From Sipunculus nudus (taxonomy: Eukaryota > Annelida > Sipuncula > Golfingiida > Sipunculidae): a stretch of 64,000 nucleotides of DNA. The notes under the pieces were generated by a model. That model searched no databases, had not been told where the DNA came from, and saw only the letters and a program-made list of their open reading frames with translations. Shown here piece by piece: positions 13,097-25,985 of the stretch; the stretch's first letter is position 1; every line of letters begins with the position of its first letter. Location of the stretch: the NCBI GenBank assembly GCA_026874595.1, contig CM049319.1, positions 64,722,417-64,786,416 of the forward strand, read 5' to 3'. The position numbers and the translations under genes are program-made.

Positions 13097-16000
13097 GTAC
13101 TTAAGGATGTCCCAGTGTTATTTTATCCACTAAACATAGTTTTGTATGGATGAATGGATGTATCAGCATGATTATCCCTGTTAGATAGCTTTGTTGTAAA
13201 CCAGGCAGGTGGCACCACCTGTTCCATTTTAAATAGAATATGTTGATTTACTTTTTCTCAGTAGTGGATTGATGTCTCAGCCTGAAATTTTGCATGGTGT
13301 ATTCATCTGTAGATGTGTTTTTGGTGAAAATCGATTGCATATATATGAGGAGTTTATTTGGCATCACTAGCACACAAATGTGGAGTCATGTCAGGAACAT
13401 TCAACGCCTTACTTTATCCATGCCTCTGAGATTTGGTGGATACACATAGTTGCTTGTGGAACGTTTTCCAGTTCTTGATGATAATGTTACAAAATTTCCC
13501 ATCATATTTGTCAGGACCCATTCAAAAATTCGAAACCAAAACTGTTTTTTGCAAAAACTTGGAAACCATCTCCAGAGATTTTTTTATCCACATGATTATT
13601 ATACTGGCATGATGGCAGTACTGGGCCAGAGTAGTGCAATTTTGTTAATTATTTTATTAATTAATACTGTTGATGCCTTTTTTAATTAAATAAGCAATGA
13701 TTGAGGTTTAAACAGTCTTGTGGAAGTGTTCTCAATTAAATATTCCCGACTTTAGCCCTGTACAGCTAAAGATGAGATGCAAATATCCTCTACGTCCATG
13801 TTGTGTGACAAGTGGATATGTTATAGGACACAGAGAAACAGTCTAATATCATCATAATCAAAATATAAATTGGCCAGTCACAATAAATATTGCTCACTCG
13901 TCATTGTGCCCAGACATGGGTCTCTAAATTTAGACAAAATTTTCATCATTAATTTAATTTTATTAATATAATTATAATAAGTGTATTAAAACACAACCAG
14001 TTATTAACACAAGGTGAAACCATACAGATCTTGTTTTTCCTGGGACTTCCAGTGGTTTGATTTTGTTTATTGGGACCTTACATTGTGCATGTATATAGGT
14101 GAGACATCTGGTGACAGACTAGGTACTAAGGGCACATGGCTGTAGTGTTTTAACTGTAACCTGGATAATTTACAGTAGTAAACCTGGTCACTGAAGTTTA
14201 GACTGAATTATTTCTTCAAGTCTTAAGGTTCAGTTCTGCTAAACAAAGGCCTAACGAAAAAATACCTGTAGAGACCACCAACTGGCACAAGCAAAGTGCA
14301 TAAACAAGATAGATGTCAAAGGATTAATATTTGTCTATCGTGTCTGATATCTCGAAGCTGTCAACAATTTAATCCAAAAAATGCTAAAAAAATTCTTGAC
14401 TCCTTTTCTGTATATGCATAATCTGAGAAACTCTTCCATACTTTGAGACCCACCTGTCATGATAGTACTGCATATCTTCACCAGATGTCAGGACCATTTA
14501 GCAGTCCCTTCACCTTTCCTGGTATTTATAATCCCTGAAGTGAAATACATTCACAAACAAACAGGGAAAAGGACAGATAAAGGGGACAAAGGCTGTAATA
14601 ATTCAAAGTCAGATATTGTATTGGTATTGTCAGTTGTTCATTTATCGATACACTGATGGTATTTAATGCTCTAATGAGTAGTGACAGCTGACATTTAAAA
14701 TAATTCCCAGGGCTGTGTTAGATATCAAAGTGAAATTTACTGGTAAAAAACATTGATCTGCAGACTGATGCCTCTAGAGTCATTTGTAAATTGGTTTTGT
14801 TTATCGTTTTGGAATATATTTTATGAGAGTAAGGTAAGTTATATTTTGATATACAAGGGAAAATATGGCCTTGAAATTAAATTATAATATATCATGACAT
14901 AACATATATGTATTGTATCATGAGATGGTGTATTGTTAAAACCTTAGTGGACAGGATGTATAGATATTGCATATAAAAATATTAATATTATGCTTAGCAC
15001 TAATATTAGCTAAGATTCCTTGTCTATATGGAATGCGTGATGCAGGATGTGGACAAAATCGCTATTGACTAATTAAATAAGGTCAGATTCCTTATGTGTT
15101 GATCCGGCATGCAGAATGCCTATCCCACAAAAAGAATTGCTACATGTAGCGAATTTTGCTGTTTTCGCATGGTATCTAGGGGTAACATTTGGAAATCATG
15201 CAGCTGAGCCAGTATATATGAAGTTTCTCAACACGCATTCCTCATGCCAGATTTCGCATCCACATTCCATATTCCATACATCAGTAGAGCCCTGTTTTTT
15301 TGGTTTTATAAATATTTAATTTCTGTTTTAATAGAATCAAAATTTCAGAATGTTCTTTTTTATCTATATATATTTTATGTAATGTAATGGCTACATACTT
15401 TTAAGGGTTAAATCTTGTATAATCAGAATGATTATATGAACAAGTTTTTAATAAACCTTTTTATATATTTTTTATTTAAATACTGCTATTATTGATGCCA
15501 TAGTTCCTTTATATATTTAAAATTGTACTTGGTCCTCCACATAAATGGTTCTTCATCAGGCTCACACGTAAGTAATCTATTGTGTGTGTGTTCAGTGAAT
15601 TGCCAAGACAGTTGGTCTCCATCTGTAAACAAATCAGTAAGGACCTGCTCTGTCTGCATTTTTATGCCCCCGCCACAAAGTGGCCGGGGCATATAGTTTT
15701 ACCCATGTCTGTCCTTCCGTCATTCCGAAATCAAACAGTTGTATGGACTTTTTTTCGCAATGCCTGCAGATATTGGCCTGATTTTTGGTGTGTGGACAGA
15801 TAACGACCAATTACAGATCGAGTTCACATTTCGTCCCAGTTGACCTACTTTTGACTGTTTAAAGCTGTGTTTCCATTCCATAAATCTCGTACGTCTCGTA
15901 CACAAAAAATCAGATCCCTCTTTATAAGATGAACTGTTTCCATATGTCCGGTTTAACATGCTCCGCATGCGTATCCGCAAAAACGGACAGCATCGAAACG

Positions 16001-19000
16001 GATCGGTGAGCGATTCATCCGTTTTACGGATAGCAAAAATGCCTACACTTCCCAACAGTGCCCCGGCGCCTGGTGTGATGAGACATACTGACCTTCTTCC
16101 TGCCTGTCGTCCTTTCAGTTTCAAAAGAGGCACGTTAAAGGGTATCCGCAAGAAAAACGTACGTACTTATGGAAACAGTTTTTGTGGACTGCGCACTATA
16201 GAAAGTACGTACGTCTTTTACGGATACGTTTTTTGCGGATACATGGAAACATAGCTTTATGGCTCTTTAACTTAGAAAAATTTCATAAAAAATAGAAATT
16301 TCATGACAAATACACATGTAAGGACTTTTTTTTGCAATGCCTGCAGATACCACCCTGAATTTTTATGTGTGGGCAGAGGTGGAGTTCGCGTTTCGTCCCA
16401 GTTGACCTACTATTGATTGTTTTAAGGCTCCTAAACATAGAAAATTTCATGAAAAATATAAATTTTTATGACAAATGTACATGTACAGCTGTTTTTATCC
16501 ATCAGCTCATAGGCTGATGGGCTATTGTCATCACCCAAGCTGTCCATCTGTCCGTCTGGTGTCTGTCCGTCCGTCCGTTCCACGTCTGTTAACTTTTACC
16601 TTGTGAGCAGGATATCTCTAAAGGATTCACTGTTGGAATTTTATTTCATCAGTGAAGATGTATATTGATATAATCTCGGTCAAGTTCGAAGATGGGTGAC
16701 CTTGACCCATTTTTCTACATTTTAGAGCTGATTATAGAAAAACACTCAGAAGCTTATATCTCAGAACCATTTATGGATTTTCACAAAACTTATTATGATC
16801 ATTGGGACTGATGGTCTGTACGAGCTGCACAATTTTGGTAGTGTCACCTGCAATTTCTGGTTTTTTTAGCTCAGCTGACTATAAGTCATCTGAGCTATAG
16901 TCGTGGTCCATTGTCCGTTGTCCGTCCGTCTGTCTGTCTGTCTGTCCGTCCGGATGTCCGTCCGTAAGACTGGCACGTTTCGATACCATTGGAGCTACGA
17001 ATCTGAAATTCAGCATACAGTTAGATGTCCCAAAGATCTCCTACCAAGCTGAAAACTGGGTCTTTGCGACTTTGTTCCTTTGAGAAATTAAGGAAAAACC
17101 TCAATTTTTTATTAAATACTTATTTTCACACTTCAGGACTGCCTAATGTCAAAATCACTCATCTGTTTTTCCTCATATTTACTATAAATATTCCTCTATA
17201 TAGTTCCTATATACATGCCAGAAATAAGGTCTGTATTATATAATTTAAAAAAGTTATGGGCTCAAACATAATGCATTTTGTAAAAAATCAGAAAAGGCAT
17301 TTGATCGCCTAACACAAAACTTGTTAAAGCTAAGGACTTTTTTCCAGTAATATAACTTTAATTAATCAAAATTAAATTGTATACCCAAAATTAGATCAAA
17401 ATCTTTTAAATTTTTTAAAATATTAGCAAAAATAAAAATTGGTACCTTAAATTTTGTCCAACTTTGGCCACGGCATGTTTTTTTCCTGTAAGTACTGTGG
17501 ATTTAATTTTCACAGCATGTGCACATAAGGATTTAATCTGCTAAAATATGAAATTTGAAAATAAAAGCTGCACAATTAGGCTAGTAATTGAATTTATTTT
17601 GGAGGCTCTTGTTGTATTCCGTTACATTGTCAAGCAGTCCACTTTGGTGACTGTAGGTCATTCAGTGCAGCTCTCTCCACTGAGTTGAGCTTGATCAGGC
17701 TGTCTGCAGTTAATACCATACCACAGGGAGCCTTTTTCTCTGGCAACCCCCGCTTCACCCCAGTGCACCCCCATTCTGTTGACAGACCTGTACTATGAAC
17801 TAGATGAATCTTTAAATTAACATTTTTTCAGCAATGAGCAGTAACAACGGAGACCCCTCCCCCCATCCGCCCCTTCAATACACAGGACTAATAAACAAGA
17901 TTAATCTTGTAATTTTAATGTTAAATAAATTCTTTTTGATGAGACTTGGACAATTTTGATTGTTTTAAAGAAAAAAAAAATTCAGGAATTTAATCCTAAT
18001 ATTCAAATGTGATAAAATATAAGGATCCAATGTAAGTGCTAACTGGCAAGCTTTAAGAAGATATAAATACTTTGTAGCATTTCATTCATATCTCTTAAAG
18101 TTGGCAGGGCCTAGGTGTGAATAACACTGTTAACTTAGTATTAAAATTAGGAAATTGGTCAAACTTTGTTGGATTAATTTTTAACTCATATGGCCATATA
18201 TTTAACTTTTGAAAACTTAATTACCTTCACACATTATTTGTTTATGATGTTTTATTATTTTATTATTTGAGTTTCATTTCATGCAGGGCCATTTTCTCAT
18301 AGCTTTTCTGATGATAATATACATGAAAAACCAAAAGAAATAAAAATATTTTGGTGTTACTAATATTTTCCAAAATTCAGCTGAGCGATGTGACCCATGG
18401 GTCCCTTGTTTAATGAATTTTTATCGGATTTTTCAATTTTGGCCTTTTGTGCAGGATATCTCCAAAGGTATTCAACACAGGAACTTCATTTCTTCCATGC
18501 TAGTGCATTATATTTACAAAATCTTGGTCAAGTTCAAAGATGGGTGATCTTGACCTACTTTTCAAGGTTACAGAGCTTACTATAGAAAAAAACTTAGGAG
18601 TTTATCTCTCAGGAAGCATTTGGTGGATTGTTATGAAACATGATACACACCTCTCCAATTTAAATTTATAACTGATTATCAGCTTTTGCTAATATTCTAG
18701 TTTCACAATGCAATGCTTACAGATACTGGCCTAATGTTTGGTCTGTGGGTGCATAATGACCACTTACAGATCGAGTTTGCCTTTCGTCCCAGTTAACCTA
18801 TTTTTGACCATATGATAGATCCGGAACATAGAAAATTTCATGAAAGACAGAAATTTTAATGAAAAATGCACATGTATGGACTTTTTTTCACGATGCCTGC
18901 TGATACTGGTCTGAGTTTTGGTGTGTTGCTTGATAATGACCCGTTACAGATCGAGTTTGCATTTTTGCATTGTTGACGTACTTTTGACCACATGACACCT

Positions 19001-22000
19001 TCTGAACTTAAAAAAATTTACAAAATTTACAAATTTCTAATTTGCCCCAGGCAGGGGCATTCGTGTCATTCCGACACATCTAGTCTTTATTTTCGTTAGT
19101 TTCAGTTATTTGAAACAAGTAAAGTAATATAATATTCCAAGCTATTATGTCCCAGAGATGCTATGACATGCAGTAAGATTGGGCTTTCGTGCCAGAAGAG
19201 TTTGACCAATTTGCTTCTAAATATGGTTATGCAAGACCACTACTGGAATTCTCACACCCAATAAAATTCGCATCGTTTCTCAGTTATCATGTCTTTAAAC
19301 CTTTGTTAAACGTTTGTTTAATGGACAGAAGAAGTGAATCTGGAATAATTCTGGTTTGGTCTGGCTGATAACCACCAAACGGTGAAACTGCATCACATCA
19401 TTATATCACATAATGGTGGTATCAGTGTTTCTGGCATGTTCATTAATAATCGTAACATTAAAGTTGGTGCTTACTGTAACAGTTGTGAGCCAAAATTGGC
19501 AGACCTTGCTTGTTATGTAGATGGCTGGCGCAGTTTGAAAGTTTATTTGCAGTTAACTCTGCTAAAAAACCGGCTTTCCGCCTTACTTAGTTACGTGCAT
19601 TCAATATAATTCTGTTTTAGAACCCTAATTCTAATCTTATTCCGTTTTTCCATCTGTTTTTCTGTTAAAATGGAAAACCTGGGCCTGTACATAAGGAATC
19701 TTAGCTTAAGTAATTCAGAGCACTGTTTCCTTTCCAGCTGGATGCCTGGCCTGCTGATATGAAGAAACAGATCACATACAAGATATACCCAATCACGTAC
19801 CCAGCTACCCAGAATGCCGATGAGTGGAGAAAGATCTTCAAACCATGCGCAACACAACGACTGTTTTTCCCAGTTAGTATTCTGTCCTCTCACTGCAGGT
19901 TGCAATCTGTATGGTCTGTGTGGTCTGGTGTTGGGCACAAGTTTGGTGATTTCCAATGGTTTAATTGAAGGTCTCATTATAGTAAAAAATTGTAAAGTTG
20001 ACATTTTTATGAAAAACAGTTCTTAGTTAAATCTTATCTTGTCACCAAAAAAAGTGTTTCTGATATTATATTCTATCAGATGGGAAAAATAGCATTCTAA
20101 TTCGGATATCAACATCACATGGGGTGTATACAGGGCCAACATTGGCTTTGGAGAAACAACAGAGTATTCAGTTGCTTATTGGTTAACAATTCACTGGCAG
20201 TGCCAGGTACATCTTTGAGAGACGGGTGTGAAGAGGCCACAGGTCAGTCAGTCAGGGCTGTGCTTATATATCTTACTTGAAAACAACCCTCCCCCTTGTA
20301 CTCTTACCCCTGAACTATATGTATATATCTTACTCCCCCTTTAGGGAATTTTGTCACTGCCCTAAATTACATCAGTGTCACCCTGTACTGATACAGGTCA
20401 TGGTATCAAGTACATGTCTACTCTAATTTAATCAGACTCAATATTATTAGGCCCTGCCATATATTGAGTCCGATATCACTACAGTGAGAGTTTCTCAGTA
20501 TAAGCAAAAGCATATGCAACAGATCCAACACATGTTCTTTGACTCCCTGTTTACTCCCTAATAACAAGTCACAGGATTACACCATTACACAGGATTACAT
20601 AATTACACACAGGATTACACCATTACACACATGATTACACTATAACACAGGATTACTCCATTGTACAGATGATTACGTCATTATGTACAGGATTACACCA
20701 GTATCCTGGCAAAGATTTAAAATCAGTCCAAATGTTTTTTCAAATGCATATTAGACCCCATAGAGAATATATCATTTTTAACTTGGTTCAGAGTTCTTAC
20801 TGATGGTATATGCATTTATTGAATTTACTTTTATTTTCAGTGATATTTTAATATTTTGATTACCGTAAAAGTCGTTGTTGAAGTCGCATCCTTATTACAA
20901 GTCGCACCCTGACTTTAAGGATCCCCTTGGGGAATAGCCGTTAAAGTTTTGTTTATGGATAAGTCCATAATAAAATCGCACCCAGACTTCAGAGGCGTCC
21001 TAAGGCGTCCGATTCTTATGGAATTGAAGTATCATTCCCTGCGGTGCAAGACTACAACCAACGTTCCTGTAGAACTTACGTGATTTATAAACATAAAAAT
21101 AAATTAAACAGCTTAAATACAATGTTTAAAATTATGGAATAACAGAATCATTACATATAAAGTCGGGGTTCAGTTGTCAGGTAAGATTTGTAAATGCCAT
21201 AGTCAGATGCGTCAGATAACATTTTGTACTGTGAACCGATGTCATTATTGCCGTTTCTTACTAGGTTAAGTAACATAAGAACGCAAATATCAAGTTAAAT
21301 GACTAAATAAATATAAATTAAATAAAAGTCTTGAGCAAAATACTATCACAATCAAGCAACTGTTTAAATCCTTAAAGATCGTCAAAAGTAGAGTGAATTA
21401 ATTAGACTATGATTAGTTTGCGAACGCGTGACGAGTCCCAATCCGCCGCATTGGGCGTATGTTTAACTGACCAAACACAACTGAAGGATGGAATGAATGA
21501 TTTAGTTTGAATTTATTCACCTAATTTCTTAAATGGGCTCTAAAACGTAATAAGTAACCCTTGAATTAATTATTGCAACTGACCATCAAGGCGCGGCGGC
21601 ACATGCACGGTATTACTGAAATCACTGAAATATGTCAGTCGACAATGCCATCATAAACGCTTTATTGACCGGTCAGTTAAATGTCAAATAAACACCATTG
21701 AATTAACTGGTATTATATTTACTGAGACTAATGATTTTTATTCTGTGATTATATCTTGAAAGTCTAATTTCCATCGTTATCAGTGATTATGTTCAAATTA
21801 CTTGGATGTCTGGAAACCTCAGCCGTGTTGAACCAGATCCATCATGACACCAAACGATGTCGGTTCTTGTGGAATTTAGGTACGTATTTGGCCATTTCAG
21901 TAAATAAAATATATAATAGTATGGTGTTTGTTATTTCATTGTACTTTATTAATGTGTCTTCATTGAATAAATCACGAATACGTCAACGCACGATTGGCCG

Positions 22001-25000
22001 TAATGCATGCGTGTCGCCATATTGTTGACGGGGCATACGATCGTCATGAACGAGACAGGGGTAAAACACGAAGCAAATCGTTTATTTGCAGCTCACGTGA
22101 AACGTTATAACATTGTAATCCCATACGCTTCTAAACCACAAGATGGTGACGGTGACCTAATGTTTCTTAATATGGGAGTTTATAACCGTGGATATCAGTC
22201 ACGGAAGGCTTATTTGACCTGGGGATGTAAAGGTCATTGCACGGGTGACCCGGGGCTTCAACTTCCGCTACACGGCTTCAAAGGTCAGCTGGTACCAAGC
22301 GCTCAACCGGGCAGGCAATAGAATTCACGATGTGTCTTTAGTGCCCGTTCGAATGTGACGCAACATTACATGTATAAACGGCTATGGATCTGCGAGTTTA
22401 CATAATGACACGCATACCCATAGAGATTCAACGGAAAGAAAGTGTACGTCAAAGAGCAGCAGACTGACATATGGGTCAAATTGACTCATGATATAACAGT
22501 TATGCAGATTAGGAAGTGTCACTTGAATTGCGACTTGTCAGAACAGGTAAGCCTTGAACTGGGCAAATTTATAATTTGCATTTCATGTTAATAAAATGGA
22601 AATTCCGTCAGTTCACCAAACATAAGGCAGGTTTTCATAAGAGATGGTTAAAGATGTAAATTATTGGGGAAAGACGTTTCACAAAGCACTGGTTAAAGGT
22701 ATCGCCGATTATCGCTCAACTGACGTCGTTCCATGTACCGCAAAAGCTGACTGGGACGGGATAAGTTCGTATTACAAGTCGCACCCCGACTTTGCCAGAA
22801 AATTCTGGTTTTTAGAATTCGATTTCTTAGTACAAGTCGCGACTTCTACAAAGACTTTTACAGTATTTTATTTTTTAAAGGTACATGCTTATAAGCAACA
22901 AGTTATTCAATTTTAGTGGGCGAATGTGATAATGTGATAATTCAATCCAGATCAGCCAGATCCACACAAAAATTGATTCTTCATAGTCCATTTCTGAAAA
23001 GCCCTGAAAATCTAATGAGATTCTATTCATTAATGTGTGTGATGTTATGAAGAAATACACACACACGAACGAGGATTAACACATGTCCTACTGGCAGAGG
23101 GAACGAGGTTGACAGGAGTAGGAAAACATAATATTCTTTACCATTTAACACATTCAACCTCTTTTTACAGAAATTCTGTTTCATAATTGTGGTGTAATTC
23201 AATGATTTACAGAAAAATATTATATACTAGTATATGATTATATTGTTTTCAGGATATCCTTGACCTTGATGCTCTGATATATGTTGACACTGACATTCTG
23301 TTCCTGCGACCTCTGGATGACCTCTGGGCATTCTTTAGTAAGTTCAACAGCAGCCAGATGGCATCACTGGCACCTGAACATGAGGACCCCAGTATGGCCT
23401 GGTATAGTCGCTTTGCAAGGCACCCGTATTATGGTAAACTAGGTATGTATTTTTGTTCGCAAGTTTTATAGATGTGCCTTATAAAAGTTTGAGAGGTTTT
23501 TGTCTGGCTTTCAGTCTGTCTGTCTTTCCATCAGCTTTCCCATTAACCTCCGTTTACTCTGAATGTTTATCACCATAATAACTTAAATGATTTTAATATT
23601 GGTCAAAATCTGTGCATATTTAATGAGGTCATAAGACTTTAACACATCTTAAAATCTTGTCAGATTAGGTATGTTTAAAGCTCAGCTGACTGAAAGGCAT
23701 CTGAGCTATAGTGTCCGTTGTATGTCCAGCTGTCTGTCTGACTGTCTGGTTATTAAAAGGGCACAAATCATTACCACGTGACCTAGGAACTTCTTATTGA
23801 ACACAAATTGAAGCCAATAAAATTTCTCCTAGGACACCTGAAATAAGGTCATTGTGACCTATATCCTCCAAGCTATGGGCTCGAAAGCAAAAGAACCCCT
23901 CTGAATAATTAAAAATCTGATACAAAAGCTCCACACTTACAACTAATGCTTTGATTGCCATTATTCTGTCCATGCAAATTGATTATGGCTTATTTCATTT
24001 CATCAGTTCCTGAAAACTGCTGGTGCCACCTGTATTTTTGTTCTTATCTTTATGCAATTTTTTCACTTTTTGAGACCTTCAAATGAAGCAGTCCATCTAT
24101 TAATAGGCCACCATAACCATTTAACATAAATCTTCTGACTGTACATCCAGTAAGGTCCTTGCGTTTTAAGAATAAACTCTGTAGTGATGTTGTATATAAT
24201 AGTTTTCAGGCATGAACTCAGGGGTGATGTTGTATATTGTATTTTTCAGGCATGAACTCAGGGGGTGATGTTGTTTATTATATTTTTCAGGCATGAACTC
24301 AGGGGTGATGTTGTATATTGTATTTTTCAGGCATGAACTCAGGGGGTGATGTTGTATATTGTATTTTTCAGGCATGAACTCAGGGGGTGATGTTGTATAT
24401 TGTATTTTTCAGGCATGAACTCAGGGGGTGATGTTGTTTATTATATTTTCAGGCATGAACTCAGGGGCTGATGTTGTTTATATTTTTCAGGCATGAACTC
24501 AGGGGGTGATGTTGTATATTATATTTTTCAGGCATGAACTCAGGGGGTGATGTTGTATATTGTATTTTTCAGGCATGAACTCAGGGGGTGGTGTTGTTTA
24601 TTATATTTTTCAGGCATGAACTCAGGGGGTGATGTTGTATATTATATTTTTCAGGCATAAACTCAGGGGGTGATGTTGTTTATTATATTTTTCAGGCATG
24701 AACTCAGGGGGTGATGTTGTATATTATATTTTTTAGGCATGAACTCAGGGGGTGATGTTGTTTATTATATTTTTCAGGCATGAACTCAGGGGCTGATGTT
24801 GTATATTATATTTTTCAGGCATGAACTCAGGGGGTGATGTTGTATATTATATTTTTCAGGCATGAACTCAGGGGGTGATGTTGTATATTATATTTTTCAG
24901 GCATGAACTCAGGGGTGATGTTGTTTATTATATTTTTCAGGCATGAACTCAGGGGGTGATGTTGTATATTATATTTTTCAGGCATGAACTCAGGGGGTGA

Positions 25001-25931
25001 TGTTGTATATTATATTTTTCAGGCATGAACTCAGGGGGTGATGTTGTATATTATATTTTTCAGGCATGAACTCAGGGGGTGATGTTGTTTATTATATTTT
25101 TCAGCCCTGAACTCGGGGATGATGTTGTTCATTAATTTTTTTCAGGCATGAACTCAGGGGTGATGTTGTGTATTATATTTTTCAGGCATGAACTCAGGGG
25201 GTGATGTTGTTTATTATATTTTTCAGGCATGAACTCGGGGGTGATGTTGATGAACTTAACACGCTTCAGGAGTTCGAACTGGACCAACCTGATACTCCAG
25301 TACTATAAGGAGTACAGACTCAGGATCACATGGGGTGATCAGGATCTCATTAACATATTCTTCCATTATTACCCAGGTACCCAATTGTTGTCTGTAACCT
25401 TTTTTGTTTGCCTTTGTCCTGTTGCTAATCTTGTGTCAAAAGCTTTGATGTTTTGAGATTAAAACACTCATGAGTAATGTGCCTGTTTGACTATTCATTT
25501 GTAGGGCTCCGTATTGCACACAATTTTCATATTGCAGTATATTGCAATATGTGGTGGTGTATTAATATATGTATCATAGTATTTTCATTGTTTTAATTCA
25601 TAGGAAATTAGTGTTTACTCTCTCTCTCTTTCTTTCTCTCTCTTTCTATATATACAGGGTTATAGCACACTGGTCGGTGCCAGTGGGCAGTAGCTGGGAA
25701 GAGCTACTGCCAGCTGGCACAAAGCTTACATTTGCAACCTACCAACTGACACAAAAGATCTTTAAGATTATCAAAAAAACAACTACCAGCAGTGAAACTT
25801 GGGTTATCTATCACAAGAAACTACATTAGATTTGTACCTCATAAGTATGTTTACAAAAATGAACCAATCGAGAGCTAAAATAATCATTTAAAAAATAGTC
25901 ATAGCACATAGAACAACGCAAAATTTATATT

Positions 25932-25985
<54 letters not shown>

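Larger units (their letters stand above)
15664..19083 (+). mobile_element. Family A element A2 (Helentron/pearl-like) holding B2, C4 and a small TIR element
   Basis: Starts ATGCCCCCGCC in a stem-loop (ATGCCCCCGCCAC / GTGGCCGGGGCAT), followed by TGTCTGTCCTTCCGTCATTCC. Ends GTGTCATTCCGACACATCTAG followed by T. The A core units (TACGGACTTTTTTTCGCAATG type, 180 bp each) appear at 15740, 16310 and 18880. It is interrupted by the small element 15861-16258 and by B2 (16497-18700), which is itself interrupted by C4. It lies in GXYLT intron 1. No transposase reading frame is present, so it is non-autonomous. Assignment to Helentron-like elements rests on end structure only. Confidence 0.75.

Noticed and set aside
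15720-16151. A 143-codon minus-strand ORF
   Set aside because: It crosses the border between family A text and the inserted TIR element, so it cannot be an ancestral gene.
19591-20004. A 137-codon minus-strand ORF
   Set aside because: It is the antisense shadow of GXYLT exon 2 and its flanks.
22007-22321. A 104-codon ORF as a gene within intron 2
   Set aside because: It sits within the TIR element 20861-22865, shows no known motif, and overlaps another ORF in a different frame.
24190-25226. CRISPR-like look of regularly spaced repeats
   Set aside because: There are no unique spacers; the units are head-to-tail copies, the genome is eukaryotic, and the unit is explained by the GXYLT exon 4 boundary.
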